Source: Enchytraeus crypticus (Eukaryota; Annelida; Clitellata; Enchytraeida; Enchytraeidae). From it: a DNA stretch of 64,000 nucleotides. Under the pieces are notes generated by a model. It was given only the letters and a program-made list of their open reading frames with translations, did no database searches and was not told the origin of the DNA. Numbering within the stretch: the first letter of the stretch is position 1; every line of letters starts with the position of its first letter. Shown here in pieces: positions 1 to 11,300 of the stretch. The position numbers were made by a program, and so were the translations under genes. The DNA is taken from positions 747,501-811,500 of the forward strand of contig CAJHZI010000655.1 in the NCBI GenBank assembly GCA_905160935.1, written 5' to 3'.

Positions 1-2255
1 ATATAAATCTAAAGGGTCGTGAGGGAGCGGTACCTGTTCAGATAGCAGCGCGCGAGGGTCACGTCAGCTTAATCGAACTATTCTGCTCTGTGGACAGCAC
101 AAGCATCAACACCAAACTCTCATGTTTCGACGACCGAAGAGAAAAGTCCGCCCTTCACCTTGCCTCATCGCAAGGTCACGAAGAAGCCGTCTTGGCGCTG
201 GTGGACAAATTCCGAGCCGATGTAAACCTCGAAGACAGCCTGAGGAACAAGCCTCTACATTACGTCGTACTTCTACCGTACAAATCACGAAGCATGAATG
301 ATCGAAAACATTTCACTAATACGGCGCGACTGCTGCTAGAAAGAGGAGCTAATCCTAACTCGAGAAACACTTTCGGAGACACCCCTCTTCATCTGGCAGC
401 GATGAATCAATTCCCTAAGATAGTTGAGCTGATGCTGCAATACGGCGCCAGACCCGACGCTGAAAATGCTGAGCATCTGAAGAAAATAGATATTGTACCG
501 AGCTGGGATCATCTTACGCGGCAAATTCTACAAACTGCCGTCAAGAATTGCAAAGCAGAAAGTAGACACACTGAAATGATGGTCTTTCCAAATGTGTATG
601 ATGTTCCGATAACAACAAATTCGAATGTAGCGAAAAATTCAGCAGCAGAAAATGTCGCCCGTTCAACTTTTTTAATAGAAAATAATAAAGTTTTGAATTT
701 TGAAACATTTATTTCCGGTCCCACTAAACATGCACTAAAATCATATAATCCACATAATCTAGCCATTCCGATAGCGACATCCTCGATAAATGCGAGGAAA
801 GTAGCACATCCGCAACATAGCCTTTCTCATGGATTCAACGACAATCCTCATACACAATTAATCGACGACAAAATTCGCAATATTGCGATGGATATAATAT
901 ACGAGCTGGGAAGTACTTATAACAGAGATCTGCAGAAAGGCTTAGGAGGGCAAGGCAGTCGTGCTCGATCGTTGGATAGTGTTGCTCAAAGAAAATATAA
1001 AAAATCTCGCTCAGTCGCATGTCACGACGCTGAAGTAATTTATGCCTCGGATAAATTCGCGAGAGAGCAAGAATTCAGAATGAAGAGGAAAGAAATTGAA
1101 GTACGACGTAGTCAGGATTATTTGAATAACAGTTGTGATGTATTAGGCTGCTCAAAAAGCAGCCTCACTTCCAATATAGTCAAACCTGAAGTATCAAATC
1201 CGTCAACGCCAGGATTGAACAGAAGGTTCGAGGAAGAGGAACGTCCCATTGACTGCATCTCATCTGCAGCAGAAAAGTCTGAGAGAATAAAACAAAAAAA
1301 AAAAAAAAATTCTCTTCCTTCACGAACAAGGACAAATATAAAAGGCACGATTGCTGAATCCGTATACATGTATAACACAGATAATCTATGTGATCAATTT
1401 CCTCGTAGAAGCAACAGTTCGAAGAACACCAGTTACAAGCAAGCCACTCGAAACGAAGACTATATGAAAAGCAGCATGCCAATATTGATACTTGACAAAG
1501 AGCCCATGCCCGGTATGAATATCAATGGCACAAATATAATTGATTCACATCTAAACAGTGGTGTGTACGGGAGCGTTATTGCTGGCATTAACGAAATCGA
1601 ATCAAAATTACTGAAAGTAAATCACGACCGTCATAATGTTGATGATGAAGACAGCAAAGCAAGCTATTCTTCTTCATTAGAAGATTGTTTACGAAAGGAA
1701 AATAGAAGGGAAGGAGAAGAAAAACTCCAATCACAAATATCATCACAGAAGAAAGCAGCAGTCAGCACCACTGACACTCAAATCGGCCAACACATTATAC
1801 CGCGGTCAAGTCAGAAAAAATCACAACCAATTGCAGCTAAACCGTTAACCGCTCCTAAAAATAATACAATAAACTATAATGATAATTCCAATTACAAACC
1901 TTTACTGGAATATAAGAATTGCAACAGTTCATCTGGAATTGCTAGTGGTGAATGCCTTGACATACAATATGTGATAACCACGGCTGACAATAGAAATAAT
2001 GAAAACGTTGTAGGAGAATCACAAGAAGTTGAAGATTTCGTCGACGAGGGCGGCAAACGTGTAGCTCAACAGAGAGGTAATCTGCATATAAGCATGCAAG
2101 TAGATCCCATTCGTTATAGGACAGAATATGTTATAAGACAGCTACAACAGAAAATTGACGAATGCACTCAGTCAGAGCAGCAATCACAGCAAAATCCTTA
2201 TCACTCGACTGAAGGTCCAAGACAACAAAGAGCTTCAAAAAAATACAACAGCTAA
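1..2255 (+). CDS. Ankyrin-repeat protein copy A, last exon (5' part of gene outside window)
   Basis: The frame is open from base 3 and matches the last exon of the complete paralogue at 11686-14207, whose first bases correspond to base 1 here. It encodes the C-terminal half of the ankyrin array (motifs such as SALHLASSQGHEEAVLALV, KPLHYVV and TPLHLAAMNQFPKIVELML), then roughly 550 residues of polar, Ser/Asn/Lys/Gln-rich tail without recognisable domains. Ankyrin repeats bind proteins and the product is probably cytoplasmic; the partner is unknown. A run of seven A at 2237-2243 (six in the paralogue) shifts the frame and ends the reading at a TAA at 2253-2255, about 65 codons early. Either the copy is losing its C-terminus or this is a homopolymer error in the assembly. 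The earlier exons must lie left of the window. Confidence 0.75.
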   Translation, partial: INLKGREGAVPVQIAAREGHVSLIELFCSVDSTSINTKLSCFDDRREKSALHLASSQGHEEAVLALVDKFRADVNLEDSLRNKPLHYVVLLPYKSRSMNDRKHFTNTARLLLERGANPNSRNTFGDTPLHLAAMNQFPKIVELMLQYGARPDAENAEHLKKIDIVPSWDHLTRQILQTAVKNCKAESRHTEMMVFPNVYDVPITTNSNVAKNSAAENVARSTFLIENNKVLNFETFISGPTKHALKSYNPHNLAIPIATSSINARKVAHPQHSLSHGFNDNPHTQLIDDKIRNIAMDIIYELGSTYNRDLQKGLGGQGSRARSLDSVAQRKYKKSRSVACHDAEVIYASDKFAREQEFRMKRKEIEVRRSQDYLNNSCDVLGCSKSSLTSNIVKPEVSNPSTPGLNRRFEEEERPIDCISSAAEKSERIKQKKKKNSLPSRTRTNIKGTIAESVYMYNTDNLCDQFPRRSNSSKNTSYKQATRNEDYMKSSMPILILDKEPMPGMNINGTNIIDSHLNSGVYGSVIAGINEIESKLLKVNHDRHNVDDEDSKASYSSSLEDCLRKENRREGEEKLQSQISSQKKAAVSTTDTQIGQHIIPRSSQKKSQPIAAKPLTAPKNNTINYNDNSNYKPLLEYKNCNSSSGIASGECLDIQYVITTADNRNNENVVGESQEVEDFVDEGGKRVAQQRGNLHISMQVDPIRYRTEYVIRQLQQKIDECTQSEQQSQQNPYHSTEGPRQQRASKKYNS

Positions 2256-2457
2256 AAAATCTAGAACTGCGAAAAGAGGTAGAAAAATCAATTCAGCCGC
2301 TGAAATTGTGTATGCAGTTCAGAGATACCGAGAAGTTTATCCAGAGACTGCTGATGAAATAGACGAAAGCTACTCGGAAGACATTTACGATTCGTTTTAT
2401 TCAAAAGATTATGGAGCGTCTGAACACAACAACTATCTCTCTACGCACTTCAACTGA
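2244..2457 (+). pseudogene. Out-of-frame C-terminal block of ankyrin copy A
   Basis: After the extra A at 2237-2243 the conserved C-terminal block continues in another frame and ends at a TGA at 2455-2457. It carries GRKINSAA, YAVQR, VYPETADEIDESYSED and DSFYSKDYG, nearly the same as in copy B. Conservation of this block after the shift suggests that the indel is recent or an artefact. Only sequence of transcripts or of other individuals could tell. Confidence 0.65.
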
Positions 2458-2948
2458 ACTGCTTGAAAGTATGCCAATGCTTTCAATGAAGGCTCCAATA
2501 AGTACGAACGGTCTGAAAACTGGAGACGACTTGCAAGGGACCTTGTCAATATTTAGATTTAGTTTTCTACAATTGTGATTAATTGGGTTTAACTCTCATT
2601 TAAACCAGTTTCAAATGTGCTAAATTAAATTTGCATCCACTGTCACGAGTATGGAAGTAGTCTCTTTTAAAAAGTGTTAGAAAATGAGAGATTCCAGGTT
2701 TTTCAGTAAATAATCGATGGGAAATTATACTTTTCATGATGCAGTTCAGACGAGAGTTTCAAAACGCGGCTATCTCTTGAACACTAATATTGCTCATTAA
2801 TGACTATTTAACTGAGAGCAGATGATATCTTGAAAAGGCTGCATTAAAAAGCATCAATAACAACACCGATAGGGTGCTACTTTTGTCCACGACAGCATTT
2901 AATACTATGGATCCAATATTTCAACATGTAGATGACAGAGTGGAATCC

Positions 2949-2954
2949 AATAAA
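2949..2954 (+). promoter_or_regulatory. Poly(A) signal candidate, copy A
   Basis: AATAAA about 490 bases after the intended stop, in a context (CCAATAAAC) conserved with copy B at 14693-14698. The 3' flanks of both copies align through this point. Confidence 0.4.
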
Positions 2955-3060
2955 CGATGGGAACCAAAATCCGAGAATTCAGTTCAATTCAATATTCCAA
3001 ATTAATCCCTTCTCCAAGGAGTGTGGTTTCAGTTATTTTTATTTCCTGCTTTAAAAAGTA

Positions 3061-3846
3061 CACTGTGAGTCATAGAAAACATGTGCGCAGTATTTCGTGC
3101 ACAACTTTGACATTGTGAACCGATTTTCAAAATATTTTCAGAATTATAAAGAAGACGAAAAGTATTAACCTTAAATCTAATTTTTTGACACTTCTGGTTT
3201 ATTTTAGACAATAAGAGACGATTTTACAAACATAGTCTGTTTTTGTTGAAATTTTAAAATGGTGTTTACTAATGAAGATAACGCGCTCATAAAAAACTTG
3301 TACATCATAAAGGGTGATGGTGCACATTGGTTGATTTGCCGAATTTCCAACAAAAAATGGATGCTGGGAGGGCTAGATTGCTTATTAGATAAATTACGCC
3401 GAAAAGAAGAAAATAAATAACGTGGACGAGTTGAAGCAACGCCTGGTGGACGTTTGGCAAGACATGTAGCAATCTGTCATTGACAACGCAAAAGGTGAGT
3501 AGCGCAAGCGTCTCCGTGCTTGTATTCGCGCCAAAGGAGGACATTTTGAGCATTTGCTTTGACAGTTGACAGTAGCTGTATTACACTGTTTGTTTCGTGT
3601 GTTTCATTGTTAGTTCCACTGGATTTGTAAACATTCTGTAGCGATTGATTTACTTAAACTGAATATTGTCAGTCATGCATTTTTTCAAGCACTTCTTCAA
3701 CGCAAAATAAAAATTAACAGAGTCACTTAAGGTTATTTTATAGCAAATGTTTTCCTGATTATACCTATGCAAGAAGTTAAAAAATCGGTTCACTAATACA
3801 AAAGTTGTGAACGAGAGCCTGCGCATATGTTTTATTACTCACAGTG
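3061..3846 (+). mobile_element. Tc1/mariner-type element, internally deleted, 786 bp
   Basis: Terminal inverted repeats of about 68 bp (outer bases CACTGTGAGT) lie at 3061-3129 and 3778-3846, flanked by a TA target duplication (3059-3060 and 3847-3848). The plus strand at 3424-3563 reads as the C-terminal end of a Tc1/mariner/IS630-type transposase (DELKQRLVDVWQDM, then RKRLRACIRAKGGHFEHLL) broken by two stop codons. The element is shorter than the usual 1.3 kb, so most of the catalytic domain is missing. The paralogous segment at 14811-14812 has the uninterrupted TA site. Confidence 0.85.
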
Positions 3847-4658
3847 TATATTGCTCTCAAACTTTAAGAACCCTTTTCTCTTGTTATATTTCTTTCAAAA
3901 GGCATTCTACAGCTCTGAAGGTTAGGCCACTTTATAAATTTACATGTAAGTGACTAATTCTTGACGACAATGATACTGAATTCGTAACTTAAATTAACTT
4001 TATTGCAGGACCTGATGTAAAACTACAAAGTAGATAAATGGACTTTCCAAGGAGTCATTTTAAATCTAATTGAACTATATCAAAGACTAGAAGTAAAATG
4101 AGTCTGTATAGTTCAATTGCCTCATTGACTGCTTCAATACTAAACTCTAGCACACCTTTATACCTCTCTAATGATCTGATCTATCTCGTTCCACTAACCT
4201 CCACGTTATCAATAATAAATTGGTCCTAACCTGCATGTATTTTGTCAACAATTTGTCTATCAATTTGTAGTTTATCGTTAATATATACCACCCCTACACT
4301 ATGAAATTCACTATACATCTTGACCCTTGATCCTATAGATGTAAACTCATTCATTTCTTTCATAGTCACATCCTTTCTTTTCTCTGTCTGGCTATTAGAG
4401 CGATTCCTCTACAGGTTAAGCATTTACTAGTCATGCTGATGGTGCATAAACAAGCGCTTCTCTGCAGGAACTACTGAATTACTGCTCATGCGCAGTAGGC
4501 CTAACCCAATTCGTCGGCATTGCGCTTATGTTGCTAAATCGTAACTACTAAATCCTAAACCTAATCCTAACCCTAGCCCCTAGCCTTAACTCTAATCCTT
4601 AACATAATCAGTAAATTTGAAAAAATTAAAGATGACTTTAAAAATTTATTAACAAAAG

Positions 4659-4731
4659 TTGCGCGAGAATGAATCGAACCCCATATGTCGCGCGCTAAAG
4701 CCTGATGCTCTAATCATTGCTCTATGGCAAC
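4659..4731 (-). other. tRNA-like sequence (tRNA pseudogene or SINE head)
   Basis: On the minus strand a B-box-like GGGTTCGATTC and an A-box-like stretch sit at tRNA spacing, and the outer five bases can pair (GTTGC with GCAAC). The D stem does not pair properly and the anticodon would be TTA (stop codon reader), so a working tRNA is unlikely. Confidence 0.4.
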
Positions 4732-5290
4732 AATCGATCAATTACCGCTTAATAGATCTTTATAACAGAACAAAATATAATCTGAACAATGTAGATGATA
4801 ACTTTGTGCGTATTGGAGACGAATTAGTGAGGTTTTCGTTAGTTCATTCAGCAGTGAGTTACAGTAATCAAGTGTGGAATGAAGATCCCGCTTAACTATT
4901 GATCCCGATTTAACTGTTGGTCTATTCTTCAGTGTCCCGGACACAATACGCCTAAATGGCTGCTTGCGGTTAATCAATTTAGGTTTCTTTTCGCTATAAA
5001 TTTACTTACGGAAATCATTTAAGGAGACTTGATAACTACATGAGCCATGAAATGTTAGTTTGCATGCATAAATTGCGAAATACCGTTGCTTTATGCCAAC
5101 AGCACACTTTTCATTTCATCTTCATCTAAACAAAGCCTTGTCTAAATCAATAAAAGCAGTTAAAAGTAAAGACAGCAATTATGCAGAAATGGTGAAAAAC
5201 TAAGATTAGGGCTAATATAGCATTCAACTGACATAGTTGCATATCTTAGCACCTGAAAATTAACACATGTCCTTCCATATATAATCAATT

Positions 5291-7515
5291 CGTCAAAGCT
5301 TACCTGGCTTGACCTACAAGTGCTTGTCACGAACAACTTCAAGAAGTGGACAGTTTAGAACTTAGAACCAAGAGACACCTGAACACGTTATAAGAAGTAT
5401 TTTATGTTTGCACGATACTACTTCTATAGTTGTGTCAGAGTATGTCTAAAAGTTGCGTATACTTTTGTAATTTCAATTACTAAATTATATTATTTTAAGA
5501 ATGTTTGTAGTATTTTGTGTTACGTGCCGATTTCAAATAAGTAATGAATATTATCTGATGTACTATTTCATACATCGCAGAATCTTGATGAATCAAGTGA
5601 AATAAATTTAAATATGTTTCTCTATCTAGATTTCCAGTAATATTCATTGTTTCAACTCAATCTGACAACCGCTGTTATTTTAATGCAATAAATTTAAATT
5701 GTTATTTAATGCACTAAATATTTAAATTTTTATTTAATGCACTAACTAATGCACTAAATTTAAATTTAAATTTTAAATTAAATCTAAATTTAAATGGCAC
5801 AACAATTACAAACGGATGAAAAAATCGTTGAGATGAATAATAACTCAACATATTAAAATTCAAAGTCGTTCACATTAACAGGCCATGTACAACTACACAC
5901 ATGAAGTAAATTTAATTTACTTATAAAGCCCCAGCCGTTGCAAATAAGCTCTTTAGCCGGTTTAGCGGTGCAATTAGTACAAAAAATGAATTTGATAATA
6001 TGATCTTTATTCACCAAAATACATGACAGCATGAACAAGTATGAGTAGAACAATATATGAGTAGTTAAGGCAGGTAATAAGTAGCAGATAAGCCAAGCGG
6101 TGAACAGAAAAGTAAGTAACAAATAAATAGTATGTGATTTGACCAACACGTAGATATGTAGGTAGGTAGATTCATGTAGGTAGTTACGTACGTAAGTAAC
6201 AGGAACTAAGAAATCTACGGAGTAACTAGGTAAAAAGCGAAACACAGATATTGCATCATACGATATATTATGCAAGTGATCGTATATTATTTATGAAGGT
6301 TGACATTTAAAGGAAATATTGCGCTACAAGTATTTAGGCCTACATATGTGTCTTTGGCAGGCGTATCTAATTGAAGATGCATGCTTAATATGAAATCAAT
6401 CAAAGATTTTGAACAGTTAGAAACAATCATAGTACTTCTTTTCTATTACTGCGTACTCTCTAAATGCAATATAGTATTAGCTAAGTGCTGTATTAGCTTT
6501 TTTCGATGAATTGACAGTAATTTCTACGTCACATAATAATCGAGAACAATATTTGAGAATTTAAACTTTTAAACTTTATTATCAAAGCAGAGCCTGTCCA
6601 TTGACCCATAACTGAATGCAATCAGATTTAATAATTGTTTAAGAGATAATCCCTAGAAAACACTCAAATCTCTAAATTAGTGACTCGTTTTTTCGCTATC
6701 CGAATGTCGTGACAATCCTTCTTACAAGTATCTCATGACAACTTAAATGAAGCCAGATTTTATCACTAAGTGTAGGTTATCCATATTTATTCAAAAGCTG
6801 GGATTCGTATTGCTATGAAATACTCTCAATTTTTACGATGTAACTTGTCGTACTTGTTGTAACTTGTAGTTGATTGCAATATTATTTCTCCAATTTTTTC
6901 ACATTACTTCAGCAGATGTGATATGTTTTACATGCATTAACATTAGGTAGTTTACACACAAAAATTGGTAAATTTAGTCACTGTAAAACTTTACGGTTGT
7001 ACTACCAAAAGTATTGCAGTAGTTAAATTTAAACAATTGTACACGTATAGAGGTCGGTTGAGCACTATACTATTAATGGGAACCTGAATACCAGAATATT
7101 ATCCGATTGGTAGATTTGCAGAATAAAAAAGGAAATGATTTAAATCATTAATGTCGTTATGGTATAATTGACCTAATTTTGGTCTATGAAATGGAAATAT
7201 GGTAAATAGCCGTGTTTTGTTTCCCCTACCTCATTTTGGAGTCGGTAAAAATTCACGAATCAGAATAAATGTACCTGTGCATTATACTTAACAGATTAAA
7301 GAGGAAAGCACTGTGACTTTGCACTACAAGTGTTGGACATTTTCGAATTAGGATAACTGTATAAGATTAGAGCCTACTGTAGATGTTTTGTTGTCACAAA
7401 ATTTGTCTAATTTTACCCGAGGTTTGGTTATATCTATTTTATATTTCTGATTTGATAGAGGTAATTGAATGTATTTAATAAATTAACCTATTTATTTAAT
7501 TTGTAGTAGGCCTAC
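5291..7515. other. AT-rich intergenic stretch without recognisable gene
   Basis: Between the end of duplication copy A and the next repeat I see no open frame with domain resemblance. A short array of TTTAAATT-type repeats is at 5690-5800. Longer open stretches, such as the minus-strand frame at 5853-6275, have no protein-like features. Confidence 0.4.
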
Positions 7516-7800
7516 ATGTTTTATGCTGCTGATGATGATGATTAGATGACGATCATTATCATCATCTTCATCATTATCAGTATAATCTTCCTTTGAATCC
7601 CAGTTAAACTTGGGTCTTCTCCATTCCTCTCTGGCAAACTTTCCTTCCATTCGTATTAGAAAATTCTGTAGCGATTTCTGGAGCCTATAGGCGCTCACGA
7701 TCCGAATACCCTTTCTGAAGTTGGTTTGGATCTTAGTCTTTGTTACCTTTTATCGTCCACGGTTGGTCTATCCCTTAACAATCCGGACACAACATGGGTG
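7516..7800 (-). mobile_element. SINE-like element, 'G' family with (GAT)n tail
   Basis: Minus-strand copy of a modular repeat also seen at 41108-41356, 48604-48815, 55565-55785 and 59548-59713. The head contains a GTTGTGTCCGG motif, the body reads as 'gtgagcgcct.aggctccag', and the 3' end (AACTGGGATTC.AAGG) runs into a GAT-type microsatellite at 7525-7580. Confidence 0.65.
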
Positions 7801-8131
7801 GTTATATTACTCTTTTATTGTTATGAATCATTATTAAACTAATCTATAATACACCGATTAAGTACATTTATAGTCTAATAGTGAAAGCTATTACTAATAT
7901 CATTTAATTAACGAATGGCAATAGTTTAATTAGACAGATTAGTAACTATTTGTAATTGTTTTTCAAATTAATTGCGAATTCAGCAAGATATACATGTAAA
8001 TACCTGCTAAACGTTGAATATAATCAAAGCAATAGAATCAACATACCACGTCAGATATTCAAAAGACTACTCCGGAACCTTAAACTTATGGGCAGCATTA
8101 TCCCTTAAACTCTTCCAGAACAACTACTAAA

Positions 8132-8379
8132 ATGCTGAAAAAGGTCAGTAATATCGGATCAAAGTCAGTGAATGCCATTTCACTGGAATACGGAGCAGAG
8201 ATCCTCGATGCCATCTCGCAGAATGATGTTAAGAAATTTAAGGAAATTCTTGAAAAGCGTTTGAAGACAGATGAACGAATAACAGAATTTTGTGAGTCAA
8301 ACGTAAAACACAAAACTTCACATCACTCCGTCTGTCCTATTATACTTGCTGCTAAACTAAGATCTCCGCGAATTATAAG
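8132..8379 (+). CDS. Ankyrin copy B, exon 1
   Basis: Encodes residues 1-82 and two bases of codon 83. It starts MLKKVSNIGSKS and ends in CPIILAAKLRSPRII, the first helix of an ankyrin repeat. The donor is AAG/GTAAGA at 8380. No TATA box is obvious upstream. Confidence 0.65.
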
Positions 8380-11300
8380 GTAAGATTTGATTATCAAGAA
8401 TTCAAATATATCTTTAAATGTCAGGATGCATGTAGAAAAATGCAATTAATTATAATTTAACATACAAATCTACGCATAAGTAACATACATGTACAATCGC
8501 TTTGACATATTATCAAGTGAAGGGCGGAGGGAATATCTCTTAAATCTTTGCATTCGTTATGTGGAATCAAATCTATCGTGAACCCAGTGGTATACGCTCA
8601 CTGATAATTTTAACTAAAATCTGAATTTAATGAATAAACCTAAATGTTAAGCATTATTTACTACCTAAACTGTGCTCTTAATCTAATCTAGCCTTCCATG
8701 CTTTATTAACTTTCTTAGAATTTAATTCGTAATTAACACATGTGATTTATGGCAGCTATATGATAGAGCGTGGGTCGAATCCAAACTTCGTTTACTCTAG
8801 AGGAAATACGAACAAAGGCAGGCAGGAGATTATGACACCCTTACATATAGCGGTAGATCTCTCTCATTATGATGTCATTAATCTACTGCTGGATTTCAAC
8901 GCTTCCTGCAATGTGTACGACCACAATCATGAAACGCCTCTGCTCATCGCTGCTCAGAAAGCAGATTGGGTGTGTAAAGTTGGTTGGTGATATTGGTCTA
9001 TGCTTGACTATAAATTTTCAAAATTTAAAATTTATAAATTTACCGGTAGTTCCAAGTAAAATATTCCTCTTTACTGTCTGCTCTCACTCGTTTCAAGAAC
9101 GCCGAGTAGACCAGGAATTTGATTTTGTAAAAGATACTTAATATTAACCGAAAGTAAATATACTGTTATATACAGTATTTTAAAGCTGCTAGCAAAATTA
9201 AGATTTTTTGCAATATCTATTAAAATCTGGATCGTAATTAAACCTACTATTTCGGTGCGACTAATTTCATATCCTACCTAGATTAAGCTCTACATTATAT
9301 TTGTAATGTTACTTCTGCTCTGAAACTTTTAGCGATTGTCAGATAGAAATGAAATAATATAATATCATTTTGATTCAAAACACTCTCATTTGTTTTTGTT
9401 TACCGAGCTGATTTGACCGATCAAGAAGTAGGTACAATTAATATCGCACGTTTTTAAATACCATCAGACTGATAGAACCTATGGAATACGTTGACGCAAC
9501 TCTATTCGATCAAGTATTCTTTAATTTTTTACTTTTACGAAGGAGAAAGTGCTAAAAAGGTTGGCATATGTAGACAATTTATAAATATAATAAAGAATAA
9601 AAGGTATAACTGGCTGGGTTATGTCTTCAGAGTGAAAGGTTTACTAGAAGAGGTAAATTAGAGAAGAATGAAAGGGAAAATGGCGAGTGGAAGACCGAGA
9701 CTTCGGACGTAGGATAATTTGATAACTATTTCATACGTTTACATAAAGTGATTGACTGAGGATAGAAATATTTGGAGTTGTTTTATGTCATGGACCTGCC
9801 AATGTGCAGTTCAAAAGGAGAGATATGGAGAGAAATTTCTTTTAATGAACCAGATACAGATTGACAGCCATTTGAATACTGGGTTTACAGTTTGGGTATG
9901 GGTTATGGTATTGGTTTCTTTAGGTAATTATATAGATCACTGAATTTTCCACAAGGATTATTACGTTTGTACTTTATTTAATATTTTAATTCTTCATTTG
10001 CTACTGTAATATCAGCAACTGCTAGTTAGATTTAGATGTCGCCGTCATCGTATCCCGAGGAAAAACCTATATTAAATGATTGACGTACTGATTGATTGAC
10101 TGACTGACGTATTTATTGATTGTTTATTTAATTATTAATGTATTCGTAATTAATTAAATTCCTTTATTGATCGATTGCTTGATTTATTGATTCGTATAGG
10201 TAGCAGCTCAGATGCTGTTAGCGAAGGGAGCTGACCCCAATGTGACAGATCGATATCAGAACACTCCCCTGCACATCGCCTCAAAGTTTGGTCATCTTCA
10301 ACTCTGTAAAGTACTACTTGACGCACATGCTGGTACGCACTTGACATATTTTGAGCTTTTTATCTAGAAATCAAAAGAGTTATAGTAATTGTAGTTAGGC
10401 AGAATTCAGTTTAAACTTCTTTTATTAAGCTGTCTTACCCAAAATCTCCCTTCGTCTATGCTAAATAATTTGTGCAAAACATCTGCAAAAATGTTTCTAA
10501 AATTGAGTTCAAGTTTATGCCATATTATCGAAGGTGAAAAATATGAAGCTGCAGTGCTCTATTGACACAATCATTAAACACGACACAGTGACGTCACGGT
10601 GTGGATTCCACAGTGAATTAACAGTGAAACCACCGCAACCTGGCCACCACGTAAACGCTATTGCGCTATGTTGATCTAATTCCAACTTTTGATTTTGATA
10701 CAAAACACAAGGTTTTCCATAGTTTAGAAAACGCTCTTTCTTTCTATTCACATTTGAATCTCTCTCGTGGATTATTATGTTATGATTAGTTAAGTATTGT
10801 TAGTTACGACTTTCGAGGGTTGCTTCTAATCTGACAGGAAATCCAGACATCAAACTGGATAATCGGTTCAAATTTTTAAGAAAATAACAGCATAAATATT
10901 AATTAGTACTATTCCTTTACTAGTGCTATTCTTTCACTGGCTGAAGCCAGTGGCGATGTCGATAAGTTATTCGACCGCGGATCAGTATGTGCGAGGTTCA
11001 AATCCTAGGCTCGCCCGTCATTGACATCGCTTTCGAGTGAGGAAACTGACGTTAACATTAGCTTTACCAGCTTACTAACTGATTATCAATCTGATAAAAC
11101 AATGAAAGCGTTTATGGAAACAATTGAAGCGTTTATTAAGTAGTGTTTTGTGTAAACCAGCTATTGTTAATAATTTCTAGCATCGTTTAATATTATTCGA
11201 GTTGAATTTATTAGAATTAAATTTATTAAATACTTAAAATTTTCGAATTATAGTTTAATGAGAGAAATAGCGTTTACACAAATTAAATCTTAAACAGTTT

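Larger units (their letters stand above)
1..5290 (+). repeat. Tandem segmental duplication, copy A
   Basis: Blocks align in the same order with the second copy at 11686-19515: the coding exon, the 3' flank to about 3060, 3850-4130 (against 14812-14950 and 16960-17085), a block near 4285-4440 (against 17545-17760) and 4895-5290 (against 19185-19515). The 4285-4440 block and its partner may be remnants of a LINE 3' end, as copy B's version reads PALWNSL on the plus strand. Unaligned stretches between blocks are insertions or deletions private to one copy. Confidence 0.6.

Noticed and set aside
4545-4610. Telomere-like CCTAACCCTAGCCC stretch
   Set aside because: Only a few imperfect units, so not a telomeric array; at best an old interstitial remnant.
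5853-6275. 140-codon minus-strand frame with hydrophobic stretches
   Set aside because: AT-rich DNA gives many hydrophobic codons. No start context, homology or neighbouring exons support a membrane protein.
8974-8979. Donor GTAAAG at 8974 for ankyrin exon 2
   Set aside because: Better consensus than GTGTGT at 8970, but it would put exon 3 out of frame.
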